NCBI GenBank assembly: GCA_000467715.1
Contig: AJFK01000889.1
Coordinates: 1 to 47,852 of the forward strand
Direction of reading: 5' to 3'
DNA from: Hysterium pulicare CBS 123377
Lineage: Eukaryota > Ascomycota > Dothideomycetes > Hysteriales > Hysteriaceae
Length of the DNA: 47,852 nucleotides
Below are positions 1 to 12,374 of the stretch, one piece after another (the first letter of the stretch is position 1; each line of letters starts with the position of its first letter). Under the pieces are notes generated by a model, which was given only the letters and a program-made list of their open reading frames with translations, did not search any database and was not told where the DNA came from. The translations under genes were made by a program, and so were the position numbers.

Positions 1-670
1 AGACGTAGGGATGTAGGGACGTACCATCTAAGAATACAACTAAGTTACTTCCAACACTTGATACTAAAGCAAAGCTGAAGGAGTAAAAAACTGGAGTGTT
101 ATTTATTGCAGTTAGTACACATTATAGTTGAACTGTTTCCCAAACTACAAAAGTAGAACAACACATGGCAATTGGAATAGAAGCGGTGACTAGATACCCG
201 AGAAAATCTAGATACGGATTTGAACGAATATTAAATTCTTAATCTTACCCCTATCACACATCTCCTCAGCAACCGAACTCTCACACAATCTAGGATAACT
301 TTCATTCAATCTAGTAAAAGAGAAAAGAAAGAACCCCAATACAACAAAACGCCCAATAACCAAGAACAGGAAAACATTGCTACACGCCTCGCTATGCCAA
401 AACAAATGCAAGCTGCTCATGCTTTCTTGATGCATTCAGAATTCTCATATCAAAGACATATCTTCATCATCCATGCCGTACCATGCCATGCCAACATCCA
501 GCTCTCCTTTTGGTATGCCAAAAGCGCTTGAAATCAATCTTGATGCTTGTGTCGAAAGCTTTTCGTTACTCGTCCGTATCCGTGGGTATCATTCTTTCAT
601 GCCATTTCTTGAAGTCATTCTCTCATGAATCAGCCATGCAAGACAGATCAAGCCATCATCAGTCTCATTT
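1..670. other. Left-edge region, no supported gene
   Basis: Downstream flank of the gene ending at 671. Short frames at 208-435(-) and 483-674(+) have no motif and are AT-biased. Confidence 0.55.
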
Positions 671-3600
671 TTAGCTCTCGATCATTTTGACGTGTGATCT
701 TTTGTCCTCTTCAGAATCGTAGTCGGAATAATCGTCATCGTCATTTCTACTACGATGACTACGTCTTTCGCGATCTCGATGGTCTCTATGATCGCGATCA
801 CCATGGTCGTCATCTGGAAAACCTCGAATTAGCCAAACAATCATTGAACTAGGAAGCGAAGAAATCTAACCCCTCGATTCCCGAATCTGCGTCGTCCTAT
901 CCGCCAACTTTTGAATCTCCTGCTTCGTCAAGACCCTAAGCACGATGACGCAGTCCATGCGTTCCTCAAACCTCTCCTTCGCTTCTACGAGAGCTTCGGG
1001 ATTTACCAGCCTCCTATCGATCTTTGTCCAGCGAGCATCTGTAGGGATGTCTTTGCCCTTCATTTGACTCTTGTGCGGCGCGACGCCTTCACGGATTGGA
1101 TCAGGCTCTTCGGGAAATTTCTCGGTCGGCTTGCGAAGAATCGATTTGGGTTGGGGCGCGTCATCTTTGGGTGGAGCGACGATTTGAACGTTGCGGTTAT
1201 CTGAACGCTCCCCGGCAGATAAAGCGAGGGAGTCGGGCTCCGAGGTTAGAGCAGTGTCAAGAATGCTGCGAGACCGATCGTCATAACGTTGGTGAGGAGG
1301 TTCAGCATAGTTTGAGGCAGGTGGGCCACGAGGAGGACCATTCTCTCGCGGCGGGGCGTCATCACGATCTCGCTCTCGATCCCTACGACGTCGAGGTTCT
1401 TTTTCTCGGTCTGAACCACTGGAATCTCGTTCACGAGCGCCTCTTCCGCTTCGCTCTTGTTCTTGTTGGATACGTCGGCGATATTCCTCGTCGGGGTCGA
1501 GTGCGGGGCCAGAATCTTTCTTACGATCATCACGATCCCTAGCAGCTTCTCTATCTCTGTCGACATAGTGCCGAGGACGCTCTTCATTGCTGTCATCGGA
1601 GGAATGTCTTCGACGACGAGGTCTTCGATCCTTATCGTCGTCATCCTCATATCTTCGTTCCCGAGGTCTACGTTCATCTTGGGTAGGAGCATAGGCAGCC
1701 GCTGCGGGAGCTGCAGAAGTGGGCGGCATTTGAGCTCGGTCATCTGGGACCCTTTCCCGGCGGTCTCGATCATGGTCGCGCTCTTTGCGTCGTTCACGTT
1801 CTCTGTCTCGGTCAGAATCACGATCACGATGCTTTCGATCCAAAGCTTCAGCTGCTCCAAATGTGGCTGCTGCTCCAAGGGCAGCTGGGACGACCGAGGG
1901 AACGTGGTGACCACGATCGTCCCCATCCCTGTCCCTTCGATCACGCTCGTGTTCACGTTCCTTACGCCTCTCTCTCTCCCGGTCTGGCTCACGATCTCTG
2001 GGATCACCACATGGAACACCTTCACGGTCGCGAGGAACCCTGGGATCGGAAACTCTAGGGTCCGGTACTCGAGGGTCCGGTACTCGAGGGTCTGTTATTC
2101 GAGGGTCTGACACTCTAGGATCGGCCGCTCGAAGATCTGATACTCGAGGGTCCGGTATGCGAGGGTCGGTGGCACGCGGCTCTGCAAATGATATCCGAGG
2201 GTCGACGACTCGAGGATCCGAAGTTCGTGGGTCTGGAACTCGAGGGTCTGTTACTCGAATGTCCAAAACTCGCGGGTCTTGCAATCGACGAGGCTCATCC
2301 TCAGGATAGTACGGCGCTGGAGGATAATCGGTCGGTCCAGTCCGTGGTGCTTCGCGAGCGTCCCAGATAGGCTGGCGATCAAGGCTCTCCTCGCGTGAAA
2401 GTCGCGGGTCTCCGCCTGGTCGGATGCCAAATCCGCGAGTTGCCACATCAGGATCCTCATATCGAGCAGTCTTTGACTGGCGTCTTGGGTCTACCTCGCG
2501 CTCGCGTTCACGCGGTTCATATTCTTCGGGATAGGTCTCTCGTCGATGCGGATGATGATGGTCCTGATGTATGGTCGGTGCCGCATGACGGGTTGATGAC
2601 GATCTCGAAGGAGCCGTGTAAGGATCGGGATCTCGGTATTTAGCACCCTCACCAGATATGTCCCGGGATGAAGGTCTAACAGGCTCACGGATACTCCCGG
2701 ATCTAGGTATGTTGTTGAGTTTGTCAAAGCCACGCGTTGTTGGAGGTGGGCCTAGTTCTCGGGCAGAGGATCTAGGACCACTTCGGTCCACAATCAAGCT
2801 TGATGGTCGCTGCCCTCGTTCAAGACTACCTGCTCGCGGTCGACGCCAAGCTGGTTCTGTGTCACGATACATGCCGGCAGGATCGGTGTAAGAATAGTCG
2901 GTATCATTCAATTCAGTGTTCCGAACAGGAGGCTTGCTCCGATGGTAGCTTCGGCCACCGCTCGTCGTGACCCTATGATCGCCGGTATCTCTCCTGCGCG
3001 GCTCGACAACATCCCGCTCGGCGATGAGCTTTGCAGATTTATTATCGTCCACACTATAAATCCTCTTGTGAGCACTTCGCGGCTGCCCAGAATTAGAATG
3101 GGTGATGTATGTCTCTCCACGATTGTCGAGTGAGCGTGCAAGAGGGCTTAATGGTCTGTCGTGAGCTGACTGAATGACGGTGGTTCCATGAGTACGAATA
3201 GGCATGCTCGTTGGGGCCAAGGCATTCCCCGTCGCTCGGGGCAAGCGCTCTTCTGACTCCGTGAGTGTGTTCCGCCTGGGTCGTCCTGAGTAGGAATCGT
3301 ACTTGGCATTTGACGATCGTGAGGAGGAAGAATTGCTCGGTGCGTAATTGTACGTGGGGTGGGATGATGATGGCATGACAATCCTCTCACCACTCGTCCT
3401 CGGTGACACAGGTGCTCCTCTTGCGGCATAGTATGGATCATTATAAGGGTCTGAAAAAGTACCAGTGGAAGACCTCCCAGGGGCTACCATTCGGCGTGGA
3501 GAGGCCGGACGGTAGTATCGAGAAGAGTCCATACTGGAAGGCTGTGGCGAGGTTCGCGGGGCGGTGGTAGCGACCGAGTGACGCCTTTCCACCGAAGGGT

Positions 3601-3697
3601 TGTAGGCGTATGAGTAAGTCAGTAGAGTCGAATTACTCGAGCTACTCGAGGGAAGCACTACACTGCTCATGGTTGAGCGGTTAGTCGGTGAAGTCAT
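671..3697 (-). CDS. Disordered RD/RE-rich protein with conserved C-terminal block (DUF8035-like)
   Basis: Two exons, 3697-871 and 813-671, separated by a 57-bp intron; the spliced CDS closes in frame at 989 aa. Residues 1-460 are Ser/Pro/Arg-rich and disordered. Residues about 466-555 are a run of DPRV-type pentapeptides. Residues about 560-800 are RD/RE/RK-rich, like splicing-factor tails. The only ordered-looking part is at about 885-942, including ARWTKIDRRLVNPEAL and VIVLRVLTKQEIQKLADRT. I associate this block with an uncharacterised fungal family that I believe is DUF8035; the name is from memory. The second exon adds a short D/R/S-rich tail ending KMIES. Without the splice the frame would stop right after RESRG. 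The start is the first ATG of the long frame. Molecular function is unknown; the RS/RD composition suggests a nuclear or RNA-associated role, which is inference only. Confidence 0.85.
2030..2300 (-). repeat. Coding minisatellite, 15-bp units encoding DPR[VI]x
   Basis: About 17 imperfect 15-bp units encode Asp-Pro-Arg-Val/Ile-x pentapeptides at residues about 466-555 of the gene at 671-3697. The unit length is a multiple of three, so copy changes keep the frame. Nearly identical neighbouring units at 2055-2095 point to recent slippage or unequal exchange. Confidence 0.85.
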
Positions 3698-5243
3698 CCT
3701 CAGGAACGGAAATGGAGAACAAACGAAAAATTCTCAGTTGGCAGCTCTGGTGATGAACTGTGCCTGAATCCCACGTACATATTGGCCGCCTGTGACAAGC
3801 AGCGACGAGGTGAGTTGGCAACGGAGTAACGGCTTTCCGCTTGTTCTCCGGGAATCCCTTGCGTTGTGGTGTTGTGGTGTCGGAGTCGAGTCTATCGAGG
3901 CAGCGGGCTAGCCTGATGGAAGCCTCTATCGCAGCCCAAGGGGTTCTCAACCGAAGCGGAGGGCGAGCGAATGCAGGGTAAGCGGGTGTATCGTCAAAAA
4001 CCTGGCGATGTTTGCATCTAAAAACAGGGATATTCCACAATATCTCCCCGTCGCAGGACGATCACACTACTGGTGAGGCAGCAAATGGCAAAGAAGCGGT
4101 TGCGGATGAAGACAAGGCTCGGGCAGAGAACGGGGAAGGTAGTGGGAAAAAAGGAGGGTTTGCCGGTCCAAAGAGGAAGAAAAGGGAGGGTCTCGTGTGT
4201 GCGCTCTCTCACGACAGTACGACTGCACTGAATGCGTGGACAGTGAAAGGATCGACAGCGATGATGACATAGCGTTGCCAAGCCGAAGAAGGCCCAATGC
4301 ATGCCCCACCAACCAAGACCCTGAAGTTACCGAGTGCTACAAGTGCGCAGGTATTCCGTTGGCACAATGTCACCGTGAATGTAGTCATTTGCTGCTGGAC
4401 TTTCGCTATTGCTATCTTTAAAATAAGACATACTCACTACGCTGCTTGCTGTAGAATACTAGCTTCAAAGGGCTATAGCTTTGGATCTCATTAGTAATCA
4501 TTTGTAGATAGGTCGAGCATAGTCTTCATCAACGTGCATGTCCACATGATAATTTGGACTCGGTACCTAGGTATACATTCAGCTCGTAACAAATTTATCT
4601 CCAGCTCCTCCAGCAGTATGATACAGACTAGTAAGGACCTATATTTTTCCGATTGGGCTTGGAATAGGTAGAATTCGAAGCCCTGGGCCCAGCATGTCTA
4701 GGAGAACGTCTTCCCTGACTGGCTCCAATTGGGCTTCAACCCAGAAAGGCATGTCCAACACCTACTGCTGATCGAGAACGAAACACCGGCACTTGGGAGA
4801 CCATGACACCAAGTACGCCCTGCTTACCGCACAATGTTTCTCCGTCTTGCCTCACTCCAGGCATACCCTGCTTTCCATCGACACTAAGCCGGTGAAACCC
4901 AACCTTAGACCAAAACGTCGCCCAGAGATCCGGTTAGCAGCACCCAAATTTATGCAGCGATTTGGAAATGGTGAGATCTACAGATCCGGAACACGTTGCA
5001 CTGCAAATCACACCTAGTGAACCACCACGAGGAAGGGTCGTGGACCTGAAAACTAGACCAGCCCCGCATATCTAATCAACGCCTGGCTGCCGGAGTCGTT
5101 TAGACGCGGCCTAAGGCTCCGGAGAACCATCTGGAGAGAAATTCAGAAAGCCTCAATCCAAGGATCGACGGCGAAGGGTAAAGGAAGAATATCGTCAATT
5201 CGGCTTCGTATCCAATGCAAGCACGCCCGCCTCATTAACCTAT
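3698..5243. other. Intergenic region without a supported gene
   Basis: This holds the promoter and leader of the gene at 671-3697 and the downstream flank of the sugar porter. Short open frames (for example 4012-4272) show no family motif, splice logic or codon pattern I would trust. Confidence 0.6.
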
Positions 5244-7880
5244 TCATGCATCCTCAATGTGCTGAATCCCCGTGACCGCTCCTTTGTGAGTGGTTTGTTC
5301 GTCTGGATCCACCTTTGTAGCATCCGTGACGTGGTGATGCTGCAACTTCTTTGCTCGGGAATATCTAGGGATAGTATCCTGGATGCAGCCCTTGATAATG
5401 TTGCCTTCGAAAAGCAGGTGGATACTTTCCAGCGGAACGTTCTTAGTTTCAGGGACGCAAAACACTGTATAAATGCCCATCAAGATGCAGCAAACCCCGA
5501 ATAACAGAAAAGTGCCATAGGTGATATTGGCGAGCATGATCGGGGTGATTTTGGCTATCACGAAATTGAACAGCCATTGAGTCATGAGAGCTGCTGCCAT
5601 GATGAGAGAACGCACTGTCACACATGTCAGTACATCGACAGCGCCTGATCGACAGCCAGCTTCCTTCAGATTCATGCCAGCGCAGCCGATAGTTCGTACA
5701 TTGAAATAGCTTACAGATATTTGGACTTGTCTCACTGGATAAAATGAAAGGAATGGGGCCCCAGCCTGGCCACGATCAGCTGATATGCATCAACAGGTGT
5801 TCTGGTGTAGATTCTTACCGAATGAATAAAAGACAACGAAGAGGTAGACGCATACGATCGCGAAGGTGCTCGTTCCCGTCAGAGGGGCTCCTGCTTTAGT
5901 CGGGTTCACGGCGCTATTAACGCCTATGTAAAGCATAGCGAATGCTTGACCGACACTTCCAATGATCAAGCTCCACTGTTAAGACCAATTAGCACGCGGG
6001 ACATAGTCTTGGAAATGCCACGCAACAACTTGATGCAAGTCGTTACGATGCAAGTCGTTACGAGAATGGGTTGGCAGGGCCACGCCGGGGGTTAGTAGTT
6101 CGTTGGAGACTGGGTTGCGCATCCATCTCCCAGCGACTTTTCTTGCTGTCCACATATACCGTTTGAGCTCGGTGATATGATTTTAGAGTAATATCCTGCT
6201 CCCATCGGACGTCGAAATTGTTTCCTGCATAGGCTTCTGGTATGGACTGTGCAAGAAAAGTGAAGCTTGAGCCCACCCAATCACCACACCCGTATGGGCA
6301 AAGGCGCATGAAAATATATGAGGGGTTTCGCATATCTTACCTTTCGACCAACTTGCTCTGTGGCAAACATGAGCCCCAGTGCTGTACAAACTATCTTTAC
6401 CACACCATAGATACCTGTGGCAAACAGACCTGCAGTCTGACCCGCAAGTCCAATCGACTGAAAGATCTGTGGAGCGTAGTAATTGATGCTGGCATTTGTG
6501 AGACTCGACCTAATTAGTAAAGGAAGACATGCTGACCTGTTGGTACCAGTCCACTGCTGCCAGAACATGAGAATAACAGCGAAGGACGCTCGGTAGAATA
6601 TTGGCTTACTCCCACAGGCAGCTTTGAGCTGGGCCATCAGTGGTAGCCTTTCGTGGCCTTGGAAGTCAGTCACAATTTCGTTAAGCTCTTGGACAACGTC
6701 TTTGTCGTCCACCGGCTTAGACCTGACCCGAGCCAGAGCTTTAGCAGCATCTTCGAGGCGGTCTTTCTCAACCAGCCAGCGGGGAGACTCGTTTTGGAAT
6801 ACAATGCCGATAAGCAAGAGGATGCCAGGTAACATTTGAAGGCCAAAAGGTATCCTCCATTTCGCTGAGTTGAGGGAATCGATCTGTTTACTGATACCGT
6901 AGTTGACGAAGAATGAGAGACAGATGCCGGTAACGTTGAACAATTGCATACTAGATAGAATTAATGAGCGATAGAAAATGATCTGACTAATACAATAGCT
7001 TACCATCCAATACATCGTCCTCGAATCTCTTTATTGGCATTTTCTCCAATATACGTTGGAACCACAGCTGAGATCAAGCCTACACCAAACCCACCGATGA
7101 CACGCCCAATGTATAATTGAGTCAGGCTGGTAGTATGGATGGCACAGAGGGTCTGAATAAGCGATCCGACGAGGAAGATTATATCCGCTACGATCAAAGC
7201 CTTCTTCCGACCCCTAAAGAATAGTCAATGCAATCGTTCACGTTCTATATGTGGGCCCGTGTCAAAGGAAAAGAGATATCAGAACGTCTGAAAAACATCA
7301 TGGCCGCTAATCTTACTCCACCCTGTCTATTGCATATCGATCGCAAGTATCAAAGTGCTGTTTGGTGGAGCTCTTATCAAGGAAGGTGAATGAGCGTCTG
7401 GCCAAGTCGCGACGGACTGACCAGTAAAGACTTTTACGGATTTAGGATGTCTGACCCGTGCGGAACAGGAGGTTGACAGAACGATGCGTTTGACATGATA
7501 TCAACGTACCATTTGTCGCTCACATAGAAGGAAGCCAACGCCCCGAAGAAGCATCCCGCCTATCAAAAGTGAGTCAAACACATCAACGAAATTCAGCTCC
7601 CAAAACTAACCTGAAGAACAGATACAATGTTTCCCTGCAAGTTACTGAAGTTCTTGCTTTTCTTGTCGAGATTGAACGAATGTTGGAAAGCATCCATAGT
7701 CAGGACTCCGCCTAGACCCCATATCAGAAAAATTGCCTTTTCCTAAACACAACATGGCATACCGATCATTCCGGTATCCCATCCGAATAAGCATCCGCCG
7801 AAGCTGGCAACAGCTGTTAGTAGATAGGCACGCCGGTATGCCTTGACATCCTGTATGACGGCCCAGATATCAATCTTCAT
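5244..7880 (-). CDS. MFS sugar/quinate-type transporter (sugar porter family)
   Basis: Proton-coupled 12-helix plasma-membrane transporter of the sugar porter family; the closest family I can name is quinate permease/hexose transporter. Nine exons: 7880-7763, 7711-7611, 7559-7510, 7213-7004, 6950-6537, 6488-6341, 5975-5819, 5765-5715 and 5614-5244. They total 539 aa, the usual length. Visible signatures are GWDTGMIGG in helix 1, WGRKKA after helix 2, GRVIGGFGVG with PTYIGENANKEIRGR, ESPRWL, QQWTGTNSINYYAP, ATEQVGRK and VPETKNVPLES near the C terminus. TGTNSINYY is restored only by a 48-bp intron (6489-6536); a downstream AG at its end is used in preference to a nearer one. Introns 3 (296 bp) and 6 (365 bp) are unusually long for this window. 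The substrate cannot be read from sequence, and no quinate-pathway enzyme lies beside it. Confidence 0.93.
6032..6061. repeat. 15-bp direct duplication inside a transporter intron
   Basis: Two perfect adjacent copies of gatgcaagtcgttac (6032-6046 and 6047-6061) lie within the 365-bp sixth intron of the sugar porter. It looks like a replication-slippage product with no coding effect. Confidence 0.9.
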
Positions 7881-8814
7881 ATCGAGTTATGCTGAAGCTC
7901 CTAGCAGACGATGACGTTGAGCGTCTCGATCCGAGGAAAACAATATGGAAAAGCTTTCGTAATTCTATCAACTCGAACGGGGATATAGATCTCTCGAAAG
8001 GCCGTCAGATTGATTCCAGCGGCCGCGAAGGAGGATTAAAGCCCTTTTGTTGACTGACTCGGCAACAAGCGATAACAACCTGCAAAGGTAGATTACCAAG
8101 TGATCGGCGCTTTTTGGGGTAGTACACTACCATGCGCATACTCCCCTCACAGTGGCTCCGGGGGCTTCTCCGCACGAAAAGACGTGGTGCAGCCACCCGC
8201 CAACGCCACGCCTTGGAAAAGGTTAAGAGCCGTCCTAGCGGACTGGAAACTTCTGTCGGTAGCCGTGACAGCAGAAGATCACGAAAAGAATTTGGTTCGG
8301 GTGAAGTGTGCCCGAAATATCGTCGGGAAGGATGTCGTCGGAGCTGGAAAAGGGTTTCGGCGACTGAATCGTCAGTTGCCGACGAAAAGATTTAGCCCAC
8401 GGCTACTTCATTCTCCCAGCCATCTACGGCAGATTTGAAGGCAGCAACATGAAGCTTCAGAACAAATTGATTCCTTATTTCATTGATATGTATGTCAAAA
8501 CGCGCTGCTCTACGGCTCTCGTGAGCCATAGATACATGCCGCAAAAAAATTCGATTTCAGAAACTCCTTTCCGTCAGGTGCGCGAATGTGCACGTAATCA
8601 TGGAGTATGCGGGTCTCATGGCTTCAGTGTGTGTCTTGCCCTGTCAACTCCAGTGCCAGGGGTCTGCATAGATCATTCAGACTCCGTGAAGGTCATCAAA
8701 GCCAGTTGCCCTCAACAAGCAAAAGCAGAGGGTGCTTAAGTATACAAAGCCTAGACACGTATCTTTTTGAAAAAGGTTTAAATTTGCAAGCAACAGATGC
8801 GCAACCTTTTCGTC
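7881..8814. other. Intergenic region: sugar-porter promoter and dehydrogenase 3' flank
   Basis: No gene supported. A plus-strand open frame at 8100-8438 has no recognisable motif. The stretch should contain the promoter of the transporter (start at 7880) and the terminator of the dehydrogenase ending at 8815. Confidence 0.6.
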
Positions 8815-9905
8815 TCACTTCTGTTTCTGCTCGGGAACCTGCGTTATCAATCCTCCATTCTGAACAGCTTCCTTCAAATTATCCAATACTAACAGCTCCA
8901 TATCACGCTGGTATTAAGAAGTTAGCAGCAAATTCACTGAACATCAATAGACTACTTACCTGCGTCTCGAATGTAGCCGTTCCAATATGCGGCAATAAGA
9001 CGACGTTCTCATTCTCCATCAACCCTGGATGAATCTCCGGTTCCTCCTCGAATACATCCAAACCAACACTCCAGACTTTTCCACTCTTCAAAGCATCTAC
9101 TAGAGCAGCTTCATCAATCAGTGGTCCTCTCGCCGTGTTGATGATGATTATGTTATCTTTCATCATCTCGAACTGCGGCTTGGAGATGATATGTGTAGTG
9201 GAAGCGTTCAAGGACAAATTTAGACTCAGAACATCAGATGTCTTGAGCAGCTCCTCGAAGCTGACATACTTAGCACTATTCTCTTCGTTCTGCGGCAGCT
9301 GGTGACGGTTGTGATATTGGATCTTCATCCCGAAGGCTTTGGCACGGGTTGCGACTGCTGAGCCAATACCCCCCATACCCAGAATACCGAGGACTTTGTT
9401 CTTGGGATCGTGGCCGAGCTGGAAGTTCCCACGCCATTTACCTGAGACCTATGAGCAACGATTGTACGAGGAGCGTACTAAACTTACCTTCTCTGACAGC
9501 TTGGAAGCATGGTGTTATCCGTCGGAGTGCACCCAACATGAGAAACATGGCTACATCTGCCGTGGCATCATTGACGGCTACCGGCGTACTCGAAACAGAG
9601 ATGTCCTTCTTCGTACAAGCCTTCACATCGATGTTATCGTATCCGGCACCGTTATGGCAGATAAACTTGACTGTATCCGGTAATGCGCCAAGGAGCTCCT
9701 GATCGAAGTTGCCAGTGATCTTGTTCGAGTCATTACTCCGATAGATAACGAAGACATCTTTGAAATCCCCATTTCTGCATTTTGAGATGAAGTCTTCACG
9801 TGATCCATTCGGGTATTCGTAAAGCTTTGCTACGGAGCTACAATCCTGCCATTCTTTCCGCGCATGCGTGATTCCGCCGATGAGGAGGGCTCCTTTTTGG
9901 GCCAT
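8815..9905 (-). CDS. D-2-hydroxyacid dehydrogenase (glyoxylate/hydroxypyruvate reductase-like)
   Basis: NAD(P)H-dependent reductase of 2-keto acids such as glyoxylate or hydroxypyruvate. Exons 9905-9488, 9441-8960 and 8907-8815 give 330 aa, normal for the family. The Rossmann motif G161-M-G-G-I-G166 is followed by the cofactor-contacting NR at 184-185. The catalytic triad is visible as Arg244 (NTARGPLIDE), a Glu in 271-273 (DVFEEEP) and His291 (LLPHIGTAT). The last exon is small and carries the C-terminal helix (RDMELLVLDNL). The start at 9905 is the first true ATG; the open frame extends a few codons upstream only through a TTG. It resembles the yeast Gor1 group, but substrate and NADH/NADPH preference are not established. 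It faces the NmrA-like gene across a roughly 690-bp divergent promoter. Confidence 0.93.
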
Positions 9906-10596
9906 TTTCGACAAGGAATTTCAGACTATAGACAGAGGTGAAAGCAGATGAACTTGAGATCAGCTGGAAAAGGAATATTAATGTTTGCTCCTCGAGTAGA
10001 GAAGTGCTCGCTTTATTACACAATTGCGACCTGGTGACGGCATCCTTTCCGGTCCGCTCGGCATAGAAATCGACATTGCCGAGCCGATGATTCGTTGGTG
10101 CTCTCCATTCTATATGGTAGATATTAAGGCTTGCTGCTTATGATGCATCTTTTTATTCAACCATTGCTGCCCAGCTCGAAATAGATGCATTTGACTACGT
10201 GGTTTCTACAGAAAGGCTGGCTGTCGTGGCATGCTCACAATGGAACCCATTCCTGGAATGGAATGCCAGCAAAAGACGGGGGCTTATTCTGAATTGAGGA
10301 ACTTTCGATCTTTGTGGCGCTTTGAAGAAAGATTCCGGGGTAGATTTGCTGAAATGGATTTGTAAGAACCAATATTCCTTCGCAGGCAGCAACCAGGCAG
10401 CCAAAGGCATCGATCAGGCAACTAAGGCTCGATTATTTCGTCCAGACACTAGTTTCCTTAAGAAGTTCCAAATATCCCCATTCACAAAAGTCAATTGGAC
10501 AATTCGATTTCAAAATCTACAACAGTTCATTAACTATTCTCCATTTTTCCCAATCTCAATTCTCTACTCTAATTCAACTTCAACCCAATCAACCCA
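9906..10596. promoter_or_regulatory. Divergent promoter between dehydrogenase and NmrA-like reductase
   Basis: A 691-bp gene-free region separates two head-to-head starts. The 80 bp before the ATG at 10597 are pyrimidine-rich and lack G, typical of a fungal leader. No specific regulator site is claimed. Confidence 0.5.
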
Positions 10597-11707
10597 ATGG
10601 AAATCAAGAACATCGCTATCATCGGGGTAAATGCTCACCACCAAGCTAAGGCAAGTATAGAAAAAAGAACCATCCTAACATAACCATATCACAGCCAGGC
10701 GGCAAAGTCGGCGCCGCAATCATCAAGGAGCTTTTGAAAGACGGTCCAAAATTCAACTTGACGGGGGTCAGTCGTCAAACCTCAACCTACACTGCTTCTG
10801 ACCCCAGCATCACTGTGAAAACCGTGGATTTCGCCTCCGGCGCTTCTATTACTGCCGCTCTTGAAGGCCAAGATGCTGTGCTCTCCTGCGTCGGAGCCCA
10901 TGGCGTCAACTTCGATTCGCAGAAATTGATCATTGATTCTGCCATTGCGGCCGGAGTGAAGTTATTCTTTGCAAACGAGTATGTTGCCAACATCATGAGT
11001 CTACAGTTCAAACTCATGCCACCAAAATTCGTGGGCGACAAGATTCAGATCCGAGAGTATCTTGAGGAGAAAGCGAAGGAGGGGAAAATTGCTTGGACGG
11101 CTTTGAATGGAGGAGCCTTTTTCGATATGTGTATGTTTCATCCCCCCTTTCCTGCCTAAGTGAAGTGACTGGTTTGGGGAGGGGCTTTGGCTGACGATAC
11201 ATGATAGGGCTCATGAAAGGTCCTGCGGGTTTCGACATCCCCAACCGCCATGCCCGCATCTACGGCACCGGCAACAATCGCATCTGCTGGACTCCTGTCT
11301 CTGACATCGCTATCGCTGCCGCAAACATGCTCCGCAACCCAGATCCAATCATCAACCGCGCCATCTTTATTTGCGGTGTCAAGGACCTGACTCAGAATGG
11401 CATTCTCTCAGCCGTCGAAGCCGAGCTCGGGGAGAAATTTAAAGTCGACCATGTGGATATCAAGAAGCTTAAGGAACAGGCGCTTGTGGCGCTTGAGAAG
11501 GATGAAGTCGGGAAGGCTATGAAGGGGTTGACGGTCAGTGCGCAATTCAATGAGGAGGATAGTGCGGCCAACTTTTGGCATCTGGTAGAGAACGAGATGG
11601 TTGGCGTTCAGGCTGTTAGTGTGGAAGAGGCGGTCAAAGATGCCATCCGCATTTGGGGAAAGGATGTCGAAGTCGTCCAGACTTTGTTCAACGTCCAGGT
11701 TGATTAG
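10597..11707 (+). CDS. NmrA-like / isoflavone-reductase-type oxidoreductase
   Basis: NAD(P)-binding atypical short-chain reductase of the NmrA/isoflavone reductase family. Exons 10597-10626, 10695-11130 and 11208-11707 give 321 aa, the usual size. The first exon is only 30 nt and ends in the glycine motif, which continues in exon 2 as GPGGKVG (residues 10-16). Other family-like stretches are GQDAVLSCVG, FFANEY in place of the usual RF-PSE(F/Y) segment, and GAFFDMWLMKGP, whose Trp codon is split by the second intron. The later NRHARIYGTGN, TPVSDIA and AIFICG segments fit the family's middle and C-terminal lobes. No substrate can be assigned; members range from redox-sensing regulators to aromatic-compound reductases. 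Confidence 0.9.
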
Positions 11708-12374
11708 TATCGTCGAGAAAGTACGGCGCGATTGGCGGAAAGGGCTAAGTGTCGGTCGACCAAGGAAGTTCGGGTGTTGGAAAGTTGCATTTGTTGTACC
11801 GCGAGCGGTTTTCTGTATGCTGTTTATACACTAAAACAAACCGTTCAAAACTACCAAAACCCTCTCGTATCTTCCCTCCTCGTCGTAATCCCATGTAATA
11901 AGTAATCCTTATAACAAGTAATACTTGAGATAGGTAACACTTGAGATAAGTAACACTTATAATAAAATCTAACATCGACGCATATCTAGTGATACACGTC
12001 ATTGCAATCAGGAGCTGGGAATCCTTGGGCACCAATGTCATTATGACTCTCCTTGCTGTCCGCATACGCCTTTTGACCTTGGTAACGTAATCCTAGAGGA
12101 GTATCTAGCCTTCAGCGGGCCTCAACAATGTCGTGCGTATAGCCTCCTGCTGTTATGTATGCAGAAAAATGAACTTGGAATCTGGAACATGACCACACCC
12201 ACTGTGCGAGTATTGTTGCCTGCGGCGTAGATAACCACTAAGCAGCTCCCGGATGCTCCGAGTGGAATGAGAGACAACCGAACGGATTCCTGGTAGATGC
12301 TAGATTTCTCTGCAAGAGTGCTATGATCAATGGATTCACTATCCATATGAACCATCATGGAAGACCACTTGTGC
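11708..12374. other. Convergent 3' intergenic region
   Basis: It lies between the ends of the NmrA-like gene and the MFS exporter. It is AT-rich and contains a small tandem repeat at 11918-11959. A minus-strand open frame at 12122-12397 overlaps the exporter's last exon in another frame and is not supported. Confidence 0.6.
11918..11959. repeat. 16-bp AT-rich tandem repeat, about 2.6 copies
   Basis: Units read gtaatacttgagatag, gtaacacttgagataa and a partial gtaacactt. Related gtaat fragments lie just upstream (11895-11915). It sits about 210 bp past the NmrA-like stop codon, between convergent genes. Confidence 0.8.

Noticed and set aside
1246-2110. Long antisense and alternate-frame open frames inside the RD/RE-rich gene (for example 1246-2025 minus and 1457-2110 plus)
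   Set aside because: They follow from repetitive GA/TC-rich codons of the real gene, which has the family-like C terminus and correct splicing.
4012-4312. Overlapping short frames on both strands
   Set aside because: No motif, no splice continuity; they overlap each other and the upstream region of the first gene.
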